Assembly: GCA_035610835.1 (NCBI GenBank)
Contig: CM069455.1
Coordinates: forward strand, 15,187,266-15,251,265
Source: Ophiura sarsii
Lineage: Eukaryota; Echinodermata; Ophiuroidea; Amphilepidida; Ophiuridae
Direction: 5' to 3'
DNA: 64,000 nt
Shown here: positions 23,252 to 35,290 of the stretch, piece by piece
How the letters are laid out: the number at the start of each line of letters is the position of its first letter
Numbering within the stretch: the first letter of the stretch is position 1
Translations under genes and position numbers: made by a program
The notes under the pieces: model-generated
The model's database searches: none
What the model was told of the DNA's origin: nothing
What the model saw: only the letters and a program-made list of their open reading frames with translations

Positions 23252-23735
23252 TTTTTTTTTTTTTTTTTCCCCAAGCAAGAGGTGATTTTTTTTATTGACA
23301 ACATCTCATCACTTCTCTTTACAGCATATACATATTATACATTAGTTTACATGTTTATATATATACATAGTGTGTGCACCGCACACGTTTGCAAGTGTAC
23401 CTGAAAAACACAGTCAAAGCAAGGTGTGAAACAACTCCATATCAATATATTAAATAAACAAAACGGAAAAGAAACAAAACGAAACAAAATCAAAATCAAA
23501 ATCCAACTATACACAATCATATTTTTCATTCCTATTCAAACAAATAGACGATTCCAGTTAGCCCATTTTTTATCATATTGATTAAGTCTATTATTGCTTA
23601 TTGCTACAGATTTTTCGGCCTTAAGATGGAAAACAATTTCATGTTTAAAAGTTATTACGTTTGGTTTTGTATTTTGTACTCTCGCCCTATATATATGGAA
23701 TTTAGCTAATAACAGTACAAGGTCAAGAGCGTCAT
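23252..23735 (-). mobile_element. 5'-truncated Tx1/L1-like LINE insertion
   Basis: On the minus strand the insertion runs from a truncated ORF2 end through an AATAAA at 23296-23291 to a 17-base poly-A tail (T run, 23252-23268). It is flanked by an exact 11-bp target duplication. These are the marks of target-primed reverse transcription. Confidence 0.85.
23536..23735 (-). pseudogene. LINE ORF2 C-terminal fragment
   Basis: An uninterrupted frame of about 66 codons reads ...LVLLLAKFHIYRAR...FHLKAEKSVAISNNR...KKWANWNRLF, then stop. The pattern LLAK-h-IY-R, then EK-AI-NN, then KW is typical of the extreme C terminus of L1/Tx1-clade reverse transcriptase ORFs. It is only a fragment with no start, so not functional, but no mutations have broken it. 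Confidence 0.7.
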
Positions 23736-23746
23736 AAAAGGGAATG

Positions 23747-25138
23747 TTTTAGCATATGCTGGCCAATCTATTGACAGATAGCAGAGTCACTGTGCTCCTT
23801 TGAATATAAAAGGGTGAGTATCCACTCGCTTGGATTGAATTTCAGAGAGAATCTTAGCCTGAGAACTACCTACCGATTGGTCAGAAATATTGGTACATCA
23901 TTTATTGCACCAATCAGAGACATTCTTAGAATAATTGAATCCCGTATAAAAATGGGAGAAAACAATTTTAGAACCATCTTTTAATTGATGATTCAAATAT
24001 AAATATAGTTTGTTGTTTACGAATCAGAAAGACTACTAGATAGGCAAATATTGCTCAGGGGATTAACTAAAGGTTACGACCGGAAAATGTGAATTCGGAT
24101 CAGTTGTCACTATTATTTTTTGAAATATCCCTAGACTTGGTGGTATTTAAAAGAAAATTGTGTTATGAGGTTTTTCAGCGTACAATCTATTTCAAAAGTA
24201 TCACTCAACTCTGACTTATTCTTCATATTCTTAAAGTAGGCTTTATCGATTCAAGAAAACAAAGACAAATAAACCCTAGATTACATTCTGTAAAGATTAG
24301 AACTCTCTTTTGGAAGAATTTCAGAATTTCAGCTACGTCCTAAAATGGGAATGTCTATTGGTATAGAACAATTTTCATTGTTTTCTTCAATGTTTATTCA
24401 CGAACAGTGGAATGATTTAGACACATCTTAGAGCTGTTAAAGATCACTTTAGATTTATTTTTGATATAAAAAGAAACCAATATTTGTCTCACTTTCTATT
24501 TCTGTAAAATCTTAGGCGCAAGATATGTTCCATTCAGACATCATAGGCCAAGATGCAGTGAATTACCGCCAAAGGTGTTTAACCACCCGGTCAGTTTGTG
24601 TACTACTCAATGGGCGAATTTCAGGTCACCTAGTGCTTCTAAAATAAGAACCATCAGAGTTATGCAACTCAAATGAAGGATGACCCTTCATGTAGAATTG
24701 AAAACATCAAGTTGAAAATCGAGCCAGAAATCAGAACACCTACATTTAACTGTACTAATTACCTTAGGTTATAATTGATTTGAACCTAATCGTAATCTGA
24801 GTTTACACTGAATAGCAGATTGATATGTATGTCTATTCAGAGCAACTTAATGATATATTTTGGACGAATTATTTCATAAAAACATAACATTGCTCAGAAT
24901 ACAATAAAATGCATATCATTGAGACATTGCCTGATATATTGTTCTTGTTTACTGTATTTTCTTTAAAAAAAAAAAGAATTATCCAAAAACATATCATTAC
25001 TTTCATTAAAGGTTGCTTTGAATAGAAAAACATGCCATTCAATATAAAATGTAAAAAGATGAATCCAACGGAACCAGGAACAAAACACTCCAAGGATCAG
25101 AAAACTGATACAAGAGGATATCTCGAAAATGTAAAAAT
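23747..25138. other. Intergenic DNA
   Basis: No gene recognised. An imperfect inverted pair of GATTGGTCAGAAAT and CACCAATCAGAGA words lies at about 23875-23925. Confidence 0.5.
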
Positions 25139-25545
25139 GCTAAGAGTAAAAGCAAGATATACCAACAGGGTGTGGGGAAACGGGTAATAACAAGGGAGAA
25201 TAACGCGATAAAACAGATAAATAACAAAAACAATAACACACGGAAATGCACTGGGACAAGCAATGAAAGTTGCTGTGCAATGAAACAACAAAGATATATG
25301 GTAACAATAAAGACCGACGTTTCAAGTGGATATACCACCCTTCATCAGGGACAAAATATAAAAAACAAAAGTGTTAGAACTATAAATAAGATAATGAACT
25401 AGACAAGTCCACCACTGTAATTATGTTGACTATACATCCTCTCTATTGTCGCTTATCACTCATGCATGCATGATGTGTTGTCTATTGATTTATTGTACAT
25501 GTTTTGTTAGTTTGCCTGTTGGTATATCTTGCTTTTACTCTTAGC
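25139..25545. mobile_element. Element with 31-bp perfect inverted ends, 407 bp
   Basis: GCTAAGAGTAAAAGCAAGAT (first 20 of 31 bases at 25139-25169) is repeated exactly inverted at 25515-25545. Inside lies GACGTTTC followed by CCCTTCATCAGGGAC, a hammerhead-like core word pair on the minus strand that I know from Penelope-like element tails. Penelope affiliation is an inference. Confidence 0.75.
25319..25348 (-). ncRNA. Hammerhead-like core, candidate 2
   Basis: On the minus strand CTGATGA is followed by a plausible stem-loop (GGGTGG, TATAT, CCACTT) and GAAAC. The word order fits the hammerhead core. The first position after CTGATGA is A rather than the usual G, and the cleavage site is not evident. 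Confidence 0.3.
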
Positions 25546-26569
25546 GCTTAATAATTAGTTAACTAAGTCAACTTCAGTAGATAACACTTAGTGTGCATAT
25601 TGCCAAAATGATACCATTTCCAGTAGATAGCACTCGTTACGTGTTGTATAAATATGCTATGTAAATTTAAGTGTTACCTTAGCCCATATGCTAATCGTCA
25701 ATTGATCGCTCTCATTGAGTCATTCCAAATTAACGTGTACAAATGCTAACATTTGACTGCCAGACAGAACATGAAGTATAGACAACACCTAATATTTGTA
25801 ACGTCACAGGAGTATACCTAGTTGCATGTCTAGCAAGCAAACGTGTCGTTAGTGAATCGTAAACTCAGTCTATTATTCAAGACACGATCCTGTCATTTCG
25901 TTTGACTACTTTATATCTCGATGGTGGACTTGCTTTTATTACATCATGATCGTGAGTTCATGGTCAGTCAAGGAGGTCAATAACGAGTGCATACTATAAT
26001 ATGTTACTCTGCTCAGTGATTAGCTTTCAGGGGAGTGTGGGGGGGGGGGGGGGGGGGGGGGGGGCTCAGGTATCTGGGTATGGTAGTACCGCCAGTTGGA
26101 ATATTACCCAGGAGATATTTCCAATAAAGAGACAACTGTTATACATTAACAATGCCAGGTTACTCGATTGTTGAATAACATTTGACCAAATTAATTTGTT
26201 ATCAACATTCTTAATTTAATAGTCGACAATTAATTATTCAGAAACCGCATTGTGGTACATTTTAATGAATACAATTGACCCACGTAGTTACAAAGTTTTA
26301 CATCTGAAAAAAGGGTAAACATGAATATAATCTCCCAAATACCCCCAAATCTATAAATTTGGGGTACACTCCCGCATAACCACCTTACGTAATACCGAGT
26401 GCACGCACTCACCCCAGTTTACAATTCACACGTCATCGTTCTCTACTATACCATTTGGATAATAACAAAATGACCTAGAAACACCGGGCGGTTTGTTTTA
26501 AGCGCATCTGATTTTTAGTAGAGTAATCAAGATAAGACATAGCTAGTTGTTGTTTCCGAGTCATTCGGG
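25546..26569. other. Intergenic DNA
   Basis: Two half-copies of the hairpin motif (TTCAGTAGATAACAC near 25572 and TTCCAGTAGATAGCAC near 25618) and a 26-base G run at 26039-26064. No gene. Confidence 0.5.
26039..26064 (+). repeat. Poly-G tract (26)
   Basis: Uninterrupted G run. Confidence 0.9.
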
Positions 26570-26960
26570 AGCACTGCGCGTGCCGAGTCTGTACTTTGGT
26601 CCCTCCGCTCTCCGAAAAAACGACGACAGAAGCGCTCGCCGCCGCGCCGTGCTCATCTAAGAAATTGCACACTTTATATCCAACTTTTTTTCTTCTTATT
26701 AGCTTCACTTCGTCTATACCATCCCGTTCTCCCACTCCATCTAGCTTCGCGCTCTTTTATACTCTCTCTTTTCCTCGTCTCTAACACTCTCTCTACACCG
26801 TGGCGATTTTACCGATTTGGATCGCGTTACAGTGATTACAATCACAAGAAAATGCAATACATGTTGATTAAGGAGAGTGTATATGTTTCGGGAATCGTGC
26901 TTGCGCATACTATTTCGCCTTCTGTGTCGTCAGTTCTTAGTCGACACTGCGTGAAAGCAG
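26570..26960 (+). promoter_or_regulatory. Candidate CpG-rich promoter and first exon
   Basis: 26570-26660 is locally GC- and CpG-rich, followed by a pyrimidine-rich initiator-like stretch to about 26795. An ATG at 26853 opens 36 codons beginning MQYMLIKESVYV and ends at AAAGCAG/GTAGGA, a good donor in phase 0. No downstream exon was found, so this is weak. It may be a first exon of a gene outside the window, or chance. Confidence 0.2.
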
Positions 26961-27534
26961 GTAGGATACGGATGAATGAACAGTAGATAAAGATCAAAAC
27001 CACATTTTTAGTTACAGAGTGCTATTAAATGGGAAGCGGTCTTAATGCGTAATGCCTTTTTAATAGATGTATCCTATCGTTAGCTTGGACGGTGAGTTGA
27101 GATCGAGTTTGGGTCTACTTTGTGGAGTGGTATACATTAAATGTCAAAGATCTTAACATCGCTTTAAAAGATTTCCAAGCAATACACTAGAAATACACTA
27201 GCTATCAATAAGGTAACAGATTGGTTAGACTCTGACAACACTTAAAGCAGATAACTATAATATTGGCTATGATAATATTTATTAATTTACCTGTTTTGTT
27301 TGTCGTAAACTTTTCAAGAATGAGAAGTCTTATTAATAATGAGAAATAAAAAAAAGTTCAAGGAACAAAAGAAAGTAAAGGTATGTATAGGCCTATAAAT
27401 ATAGGTTAACATTTTGAAGATGTCTCAAAGGTAGTACTTGTTTTTGTTTTCTTTGAGAAACCCATTTGACACCCCTGGCTAAGTAAAATCAAGCTTGACA
27501 AAGAATGGAAACACCTATATAAACAGGATTTTAC
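26961..27534. other. Intergenic DNA
   Basis: Nothing recognised. Confidence 0.5.
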
Positions 27535-27851
27535 AGAATTCCAACAGGTGTTATTTACATTTTGTATATCTGGTGCTTGAAATCAACAATGCTGATAACA
27601 TTGTGGATGGTCTGGTCCATTATGTCCATTGTTGACATTCTTGACTAGGTGCCAATATTCGAACAGGTGTTTATTGACATAATGATCTGTACATGTAATT
27701 ACAAATATTGCTAATACTAAATGTCCATGTGCATTGTTGACCAGGTGCCAACATTCCAACAGGTGTTATTGACGTGTGTGTGCAGATTGATCCGTACAAT
27801 TACAAGTGTTGCTATTCATGCTGTTACGTTGGAATGTCCATATGTGCATTG

Positions 27852-28235
27852 ATTTGATTTTGATTTGATTTTATTTTATTGATTTTCATTGTTTAATAAC
27901 AGCATTCTTTATATGTATCAGCGTTCGAACTGGCGATCAGTATGGACCTAACACATATGTTAATGTTCAAGATAATTAAAATAATTAATCATCATCAAAA
28001 ATCTAAGCTATACACTAAACGATCAATTTGCCTCTCCACAATATGACACCTCATTCATAAAAAAAAAATTAGAGGATACTTTTTTAGGTAATGATGCTTT
28101 TGATAACAACACATAAAGAATGTTACTTAATTTTCGGCTAGTATGGTAGCTTAAGTCATCACATCGATTTCTGAATGAATGAGAACTCAATTTACGAGGA
28201 AGAAATGTGCTCGTTAGAAACTTTTTGGTGTTAGG
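27852..28235 (-). mobile_element. LINE 3' fragment with AATC-rich tail
   Basis: On the minus strand the piece ends in AATAAAATAAAATCAAATC-type repeats, a tail common in non-LTR elements. Upstream is an open frame of about 68 codons (STFLPRKLSSHSFRNRC) that I do not recognise. It breaks the satellite between anchors at 27829 and 28241. Confidence 0.45.
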
Positions 28236-28484
28236 TGTATTGTGGAATGTCCAAGTGCAATAGTGTTAATAATGGTGGTCAGATGTCACCATTTCCACGT
28301 GTGTGCTACGTGTAACGATGTGTGCCGGCACCCAGAGAAATTGTTGACACACGTAACAAGGTGCAACAACACATTCCAGCGGGTTGTGCTACTTGAGTTA
28401 ATAATGTTTGCATGTACAATCATTATGGGTTGCTATCTCTGGGATGTCCAAGTCCACTACTAACAACATTCACGGCTCGGTGCC

Positions 28485-28745
28485 AAAGTTCTCGTCGTCG
28501 TTGTTCCATAAATCATGGTTGATTCTTTATGACCATATTGATGACGGAGCGCCATTGTTGTCTATTTTTTGACATGCGATATGCAGAGATAAGAGAGATA
28601 GACCTGTTGCTTCCTTAATGCCATCAGTCCAACGGAGTTTTTGTCTGCCACGTTTACGAATTCCTTTGACAGCACCTTGAGTTATCACCTTTTCTAGGTT
28701 GTCACATTATCGTCTAGCAATGTATCCAAAGTATTTCAGTGTGTT
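28485..28745 (-). pseudogene. RTE-type LINE ORF C-terminal fragment
   Basis: The minus strand encodes LKYFGYIARR, then NLEKVITQGAVKG, RKRGRQKLRWTDGIKEATG and LSL. This is the conserved C-terminal end of RTE/BovB-like reverse transcriptases (LKYFGH, LEK-I-G-VEGKR-RGR, RW-DDIK). In-frame stops (for example after IARR) show it is dead. It interrupts the satellite. Confidence 0.72.
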
Positions 28746-29496
28746 GCGCATCATCTTATTACAACGTTCTAACAAAAGCTTGTTACTCATGTCTATTGAC
28801 GCTTGCAATCACTATGTCTTCATACTCCAGTGGGAAAGTCTTGTTTGCATTATTGATATCATTGGCCAGGGTCAACAATTACAATTATGCTTTGCTATAC
28901 TGTGGAATGTTAAGGTGTATCGTGTAATATTCAGGTGTATCAATAAAACATTCTTGATCACGTGTCATCATTCCAGCTGCTAGATCAATAGGGTAACGTC
29001 GTTTGCAATATCTTCATAGTGGTGTGTCCATGGTAATGCTGATATTCTCGGTCAGGTGCACATTTCCAAATACGTTATGATGTGTGAAATTTAATATACG
29101 TGTTGCTTAATAAATACTGTCCGAATGTCAATATGTATTGTTAAGGACATCCTTAACCAGCTGATGTTGTGGAATGTCCCGCTCAGAGAAATGATTGACT
29201 TGTCGTTGCCAAGCGCAAACACATTCCAGCTGCTTTGTTGCGTATGCTTAATGTTTGCATTTACAGTCACGTGTTGTTTATATTATGGAATGTCCATTGA
29301 AGTGCATTGTTACTGATATTGTTGTCCTAGTGTCAACATTCCAACAGGTGAAATTATGCATAACGATGATGTTGTCATCTGCAGGATGACCAGGTACTTC
29401 TGCTAAGACTGTGATTGTCGTTGTGCAATTGTTTACATTTTTCTTGGACATGCTACAACATTGCAAATGCCTAGGTGTATGCGTTAAGCCAGAATA

Positions 29497-29840
29497 AAAT
29501 ATTGTTTGTTTGTCCATTTCCGACCTACCCTAATTTTGAAAACTGACAAAAAAGTGTTTACTGTATAAATGAATACCTACCATAATTTAAGAAATTTCAG
29601 GAAAAGGTGCGTTTTTTCCAGAATCTTGCTTTCCGGAAATAGAATATTTTGAAAACTGTTTCTTACTCTTCTGAACTGTTTTAAACATGAATGACTAAAT
29701 AGTAAAACACTCCCATTCACATCTTATTTAGCAACTGTTTTAGAGTTAATTATGCATCTTTTGAATGTGATTTATAAAATAAAAGTGAAAACAATCCGAC
29801 TTACACAGACCCAGCCTATCCTTATGGACAAACAACCTAT
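29497..29840. mobile_element. TIR element inside satellite
   Basis: AAAATATTGTTTGTTTGTCC at the left and GGACAAACAACCTATTTTG at the right are inverted. The GTCCATTTCCGACC word is shared with sequence near 6655, suggesting a dispersed family. Confidence 0.6.
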
Positions 29841-30440
29841 TTTGCGTTGTGATGCAATTGCGGCATGCGCTGGAAATACTGTGGAATGTCTGGTCAAATA
29901 CATTGTTAACATTCTTAGCCAGGCACAGAATGGTGCTGTTTACTTAACGTGTCATGACCTTTGTAATCAGTCTGAATTAATGATACTGTGGAATGTCCAT
30001 TGCATTGTTAATATTCTTGGCCAGGTGAAAAGATTATGAACAGGTATTGTTTACTGATGCGTTATGAGACTTGCAATCAATATATTTCGATAATACTATG
30101 GAATGTTCACTTGCATATAGTTGATATTCGGTGCCCCGACATTCCAATTGATGCTGTTAAAATGATTTTAGCTGTCAGTAAGTACTAGGTATACTGTAGA
30201 ATGTCTAGGGTGCAATTATTAAAATTCTTTGACAGGTGGCAAACATTCCACAGGTGTTGCTATTAATTAGAAGTATCGGTTATAACATATTCTTAACCTT
30301 ATTTGCAACCAGTTTGTATCTGTTTATACTATGAAATTCCATAGTACATTCTTAATAAAAGTGCCAACATTCTAACTGATTTTGTTGAAATTATGTGTAA
30401 CGATATTTGTTGGACAGCTGCCAATAATAGTACAATGACA

Positions 30441-32129
30441 GGTTTTGTTTTGAAATGTTAACATTAAAACTATTCTCAGCTCTAGATTGGGGATATTTAT
30501 ATCAAAAAGATTTATAATTATGAAGTTAAGAAAGGTATAATTCTATCATGACAGTTTCTTCGAAAAACAGTTCTTTTTTTTTGGAATGAGAGTTAAAATC
30601 CAAGGTTTGCTATCGTTAGATTTTGGGGTACGCCACTGTTTACTCTTGTTTTACCTAGGTTGTGCCACTACAAACCTGTAATGCCCAATACTAGTTATGT
30701 TGTATCGTTTGAAAGTGACACAACTCAAACTTTGTGAAGGTTTTGGTGATGGGAGAGGGTTCTTCTGTCAACATAAGTCGAACACTTATTTCATGATTTT
30801 AAGGCTATTTCCTCAATACTGTATTCTATGGTGATCGATTTTCTACATCTCTCGCATATCATTTTATCATCTTGAAGCGAAGGCTTGCGTTATCAAAATT
30901 TGACATCTCACAAGAACCGATCATTGTTTTATCGGCATTTTTTTCTTCTTCAAAGTTCCTCAGAAACAAAAATCAATTTCGTTACGTGAGAGTGCGGAAC
31001 TCCTTAAATATTGTATTACTGGGTAAACCCTGTCCATTGAAAGCGCAGCAACATGATATGAGCTGATCACCCTACACTCAAAACACTGTTGAAAATTACC
31101 CATGTCTTTATCAGTTTAAATAAAAAATTACCAGCCACCTTCGTATATGAGTTTGCCATCATTTTCTCGTCAAAGAACGGTACGACAAATTGGCGATGGG
31201 TATTACAAAAATAACACGTATGGTGACGTTGCCCTAGAGCGGTAAGATGCTTGAGGCTGGGTCCCGGTAGCTGGCTCGGATCTATGGGCTCTTTTGGCTA
31301 CACTAACGGGGCGAATGTAAACATGCCGTAGGCTACCATTACACCCGTCCAATGCATGTTTCATTAACTTGAGCGCGAGCGCGTAGAGTGAGAGACAGAG
31401 AGAGAGAAGACAAATATATAGCACATTAACGCTATAGGTGCGAGAGATATGACACACTTTGAAAGCGGCATGGCTATCCTGCTATATTCTGTCATTTACA
31501 AAGATTGCGTGGAATTGGTGTTCTGCGATCACCAAAACAGAGCATTGCCATTGATGTGATGTATGTAAGATAATTGACTCGCATACTAATATGCATTAAT
31601 AAACTGATGAAGTGTAAACAATGAAGCCAGATCGTAAAAGAGAAACTTGTGTTCTTGAATCTAATGATATAGGATTGGGATTTTGGGGAAAATTATACCA
31701 CGTGGGTGTTTACAGTAAATAATATCGCGGGCGGGGGCACAACCGACTATTTTTTGTGTTAATATAGCTTACATATCGTAGAGTAGAGTTTGTCATTCTA
31801 TTTTTGGGGCGGGCATCAGGGGAGCCTTCTCGTCCCCCGCTATTGACGCCCATGTGTATTACAGCATAAAACAGTGATCCCAAAGCATAACAAGTGATGT
31901 GAATCACATTATTCTGAAATTGTGCACTTTGTGATTGAGAATGCAACAGCACGAAGCGGGTTAACACGTCATATAGAAATTTGAAGAGCGAAAAGGGACA
32001 TTATAACATATAGGGGTACACACCTTGATCTTACGACATCACTGAAAACGTAACACAAGACACGGAGAGAAAGGCCAACAAGAAAGTCTGTCTTGGTGTC
32101 TTCTGTATCAAAATTGCTATGCGCGCGTT
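30441..32129. other. Intergenic DNA
   Basis: No gene recognised. 31230-31400 is locally GC-rich with a purine-rich GAGA tract, but it has no coding or RNA signature. Confidence 0.5.
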
Positions 32130-32352
32130 ATTTTTTCTTTTTCCTATTCCTTTTTTTTCAATTTTTCGCCTTTCTCTTTTTCTTTTTTCTTTTTTCTTTT
32201 TTCAATTTTTCTATGTTCTTTTTTCTTTTTTCTTTTTTCTTTTTTCTTTTTTCTTTTTTCTTTTTTCTTTTTTCTTTTTTCTTTTTTCTTTATTTTTTTT
32301 CTTCTTCTTTTTCTTTTTTTTTTTCTTCATTTTTCCATTTCTATTTTTTTTT
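32130..32352. repeat. TTTTTTC polypyrimidine repeat
   Basis: Tandem TTTTTTC heptamers (best at 32217-32290), degenerating at both sides. Phe-rich frames on this strand are artefacts. Confidence 0.92.
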
Positions 32353-32999
32353 TAGTTATTAATTTTGTTTACATATCATCTATTCGGTTTTTTTATATTT
32401 ATTTCCTTTCAATTTCATTTTAATTTCAATATTTCGATTTTCGATTTTCGATTTTGTTTTATATTTTTTATATTTCATTTATTGATTTAATTTCACTTCT
32501 TAGCTTTCATATTAAATTTGATTATCCTTAATTAAATTAAAGTTACATGGTATTGAATTAAATGGATTCAAATCAAGTTTAAAAATCAAATTATATATTC
32601 ACGTTATTCAAGCAAGCTTATCCTTTTTATATCGTCGATCGATCGATTAATTGATTAATTGTGAAAATTTAACGTAGATAACGTTCTTAGCAACTTAGTG
32701 TCGTTCTCTTTCATCATTTTTTTTCTTTCGGTTTGTTAAAAAAAAAATTGATGGATATTGTGTGGATTTTTTACCTTTGATTGTTTTGTTAATACTATAC
32801 AATCAATGTTTTCAAAGCATTTCTAAATGCAACAGAACGTTTTTCTTTTCATGCCTTTAACAAACGCGTAGCGTGTGATAACGATGGACAAACTCGTTAG
32901 CGAACATCCAATGAACAACATGACGATGGCGGCAAAACGAGATCTTGATCGAAATGTCGATAAACTGTGCAAAAATATCGTCTGCTGAGAGGATACATT
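32353..32999. other. AT-rich low-complexity DNA
   Basis: T-rich sequence, with TCGATCGATCGATTAATTGA near 32635. No gene. Confidence 0.55.
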
Positions 33000-33196
33000 G
33001 GGCTGTTCCAGTATAAATCCACACACCCTCTCCGGAAGACATAACCTTACTCTTCCACACAGGGAGTGTGAATTTCAAATAGGGTTACCTGCATGGGAAC
33101 GGGGTTCAATTTGAAATCTATACTCCCTGCGTGGAAGATTAAGGTCATGTATTCCAGGAGCTCATAGGGGAGTATGAAGTTCAACTGGAATAGCCC
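33000..33196 (+). mobile_element. MITE family 2, complete copy
   Basis: About 197 bp with inverted ends GGCTGTTCCAGT and ACTGGAATAGCC. Inside are TTCCACACAGGGAGTGTGAA and an inverted ACTCCCTGCGTGGAA, so it folds on itself. A direct repeat (ATCGTCTGCTGAGAG) precedes this copy and the next one. Confidence 0.8.
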
Positions 33197-33223
33197 ATTA
33201 ATCGTCTGCTGAGAGAATACGTT

Positions 33224-33652
33224 GGACTATTCCAGTTGAAATACACACACCCCTACGGAAGATATAACCTTAATATTCCATGTAGGGAGTGTGAATTCCA
33301 AATGGGGTTACCGGTTTGCCTGCACCCCTGCGTACAATCGCCTCCGAAACGTGGACGTAACCGAGGACGATGTGTATCACATTTTAATCGACATAACGAG
33401 GACGTTTTAAACACCTTTTTAAAATAAAAAAAATTGCAGCCCCATGAACCTAGTACGTCTAGAACTGTGGCCGGTCTACGGTTGGACAAAAGGTCCACGG
33501 TTAGATGGTTATAATCTGTTGTGCGTCCACGGTTGCCGGTGGAAACGCACGCATTGGTACGTGGTTCAATTTGAAATCTATACCCCTATGTGGAAGATTA
33601 AGGTCATATCTTCCAGCTCGTAGAGGGAGCATGAAGTTCAGTTGGAATAGCT
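33224..33652 (+). mobile_element. MITE family 2, copy split by an insertion
   Basis: The left half (33224-33313) and right half (33556-33652) match the complete copy in order. About 240 bp of unrelated sequence (33314-33555) lies between. The insert contains GGACGTAACCGAGGACG and CGGTTGGACAAAAGGTCC words; its type is unknown. Confidence 0.75.
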
Positions 33653-34999
33653 CGTTTACTTGTAGACCTTTTTTCTTATAATATGGTCAGTCAATCAGTG
33701 TGCCCGAGTGGTGAACATTCTGCACGCTCAGCTCTCTCACCTTTTTTCTTTATTCTCTTTTTAAAATTTCATTTGATCTATTTTCATTTTTTAAACACGA
33801 ATGCTCGAGGCGGTGAGTTCATCTTGTTTTTCCTCATCAGCACCCGGTGAAAAGTCGTGATAAAGACGACTATGCCATGTTTTAATACGTGGTGCCAATT
33901 GAGGCTCATCAACACGACATTTAAATAATATCGAAGGTGAAAGAAAAAAGGTCGGTACATTTTAGCATTCTGTAGGCCTATGTAAGAGATGCTATTTTCT
34001 CTAAAATTTTTAATAAGTTATTTGTATTGGTACAAATTTAGGCGAATATGATAATTTCCATCCGTATTCTTTGAGTCATATGTTGTTATTTTTCATGGTA
34101 CAAATAGTTATGTATTTAAATTTGAAAGGCCATTTTTGAGAAGAAAATGTAAGAAAGTATTTAACCAAATTGGATAATAATTCTAATGATATTAGATATA
34201 AAACATTGGATTGACCCCAAATGAACAACCTATTATAATATTATAACTATTATATTATAATGGTAGCACAAATTTTATATCACATTATTATGAACATATA
34301 TTATTTTGACCGTTTTCCCCAAAAATGGATTAATACAATTAAAACCCTTTCGTATCCACATAACGCATGTTCGTTCCTAGAAAATAAGGAAATACTTTGA
34401 AATGCATTCAATTATTGTGTCTGTATTTCAAAAATGAAACAACTCAACACAATCAACTTTGTATCATTTTAAAGCTTGATATGTCCTTAACAACCACTTG
34501 AAGCCCATTACAAATGAGGCACGATTACCGCTATGATAGGATGAGACTCATTAAAAGCTAAATCGATCAGCTATCCCAAAATATCGATTGAGGTAGTGAT
34601 GATGTTCGATATAAGGTTAGTATTCAAGTCATTAATAGAGACCAATAACTCTCGTCACCGCCGCCAAGGTATCGTATGCAAACATGAAATAGCGCCCTCA
34701 TGTGACATCAGTTGGATCGTTCTGCTATCTACTGCTGATAGCAAAAACGAAAACCACCATGACTACATGTACAGTACTGTGCATTACTGAGTGCGTATTG
34801 TATTTGCTGTAAAATACACAAGAACAATACAGAATTGATCGATTAATCTAACCTTTAGAAACACAATGACACGGTAATTTCTTCTGAGACAATCTGATGT
34901 TTGTGTACATTTCTAATTTGTTCGTCACCCTCTTATGAACGAACACGTGGACATCACTTATGATTGCGTGTTTATAATACAATACAATATAAATGTTTT
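33653..34999. other. Intergenic DNA
   Basis: AT-rich, no gene. Contains the hairpin motif at 34724. Confidence 0.5.
34724..34742 (+). repeat. 19-nt GATA-hairpin motif, variant
   Basis: GCTATCTACTGCTGATAGC: two changes from the consensus in the right half. Confidence 0.7.
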
Positions 35000-35290
35000 A
35001 AAAGAATGTCCTTACAATACAGTACAGCTCACAATAGAGTGCACCACGCAACTGCGATGATAGTCCATTGACTTTGAGTTGATAGTCCATTGACAACGCA
35101 ATGACATCGCATTGAAAATGCACTGACAGCGCGATGATAGTGTGCTGTTCAGCGCAATTGTCGTGTAGGGACCCCGTTGATCTTGCGAAATCAGCGCGCT
35201 GATTTCGCACTGTCAATGCACTGACAACGGGATGTAATTGGGTTGATATTCCGATGAAAGTATGTTGACCTCCGTTGATATCGGTTACTC
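35000..35290. repeat. Degenerate short repeats
   Basis: Words of the form CCATTGAC, GCAATGACA and GCACTGACA repeat about every 12-20 bp. A perfect palindrome sits at 35185-35208. Confidence 0.55.
35185..35208. repeat. Perfect 24-bp palindrome
   Basis: The arm GCGAAATCAGCG is followed directly by its complement. Confidence 0.95.

Larger units (their letters stand above)
27535..30440. repeat. Degenerate satellite, about 110-bp units
   Basis: The word TGTGGAATGTCCA, followed by a GCATTGTT stretch, CCAGGTGCCAACATTCCA and ACAGGTGTTRTT, recurs through the region. Anchors lie near 27600, 27719, 27829, 28241, 28439, 28900, 29170, 29283, 29880, 29987, 30098, 30188 and 30330; spacing is mostly 107-119 bp. 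Units are strongly diverged and interrupted by three insertions. Open frames here are satellite artefacts. Confidence 0.75.

Noticed and set aside
27535..30440. Several Cys-rich open frames of 60-95 codons
   Set aside because: They repeat because the DNA is a satellite; interruptions fall at random.
31230..31320. GC-rich stretch that looked tRNA-like
   Set aside because: No acceptor pairing and no B box could be fitted.
32093..32362. Phenylalanine-rich open frames
   Set aside because: They are produced by the TTTTTTC repeat.
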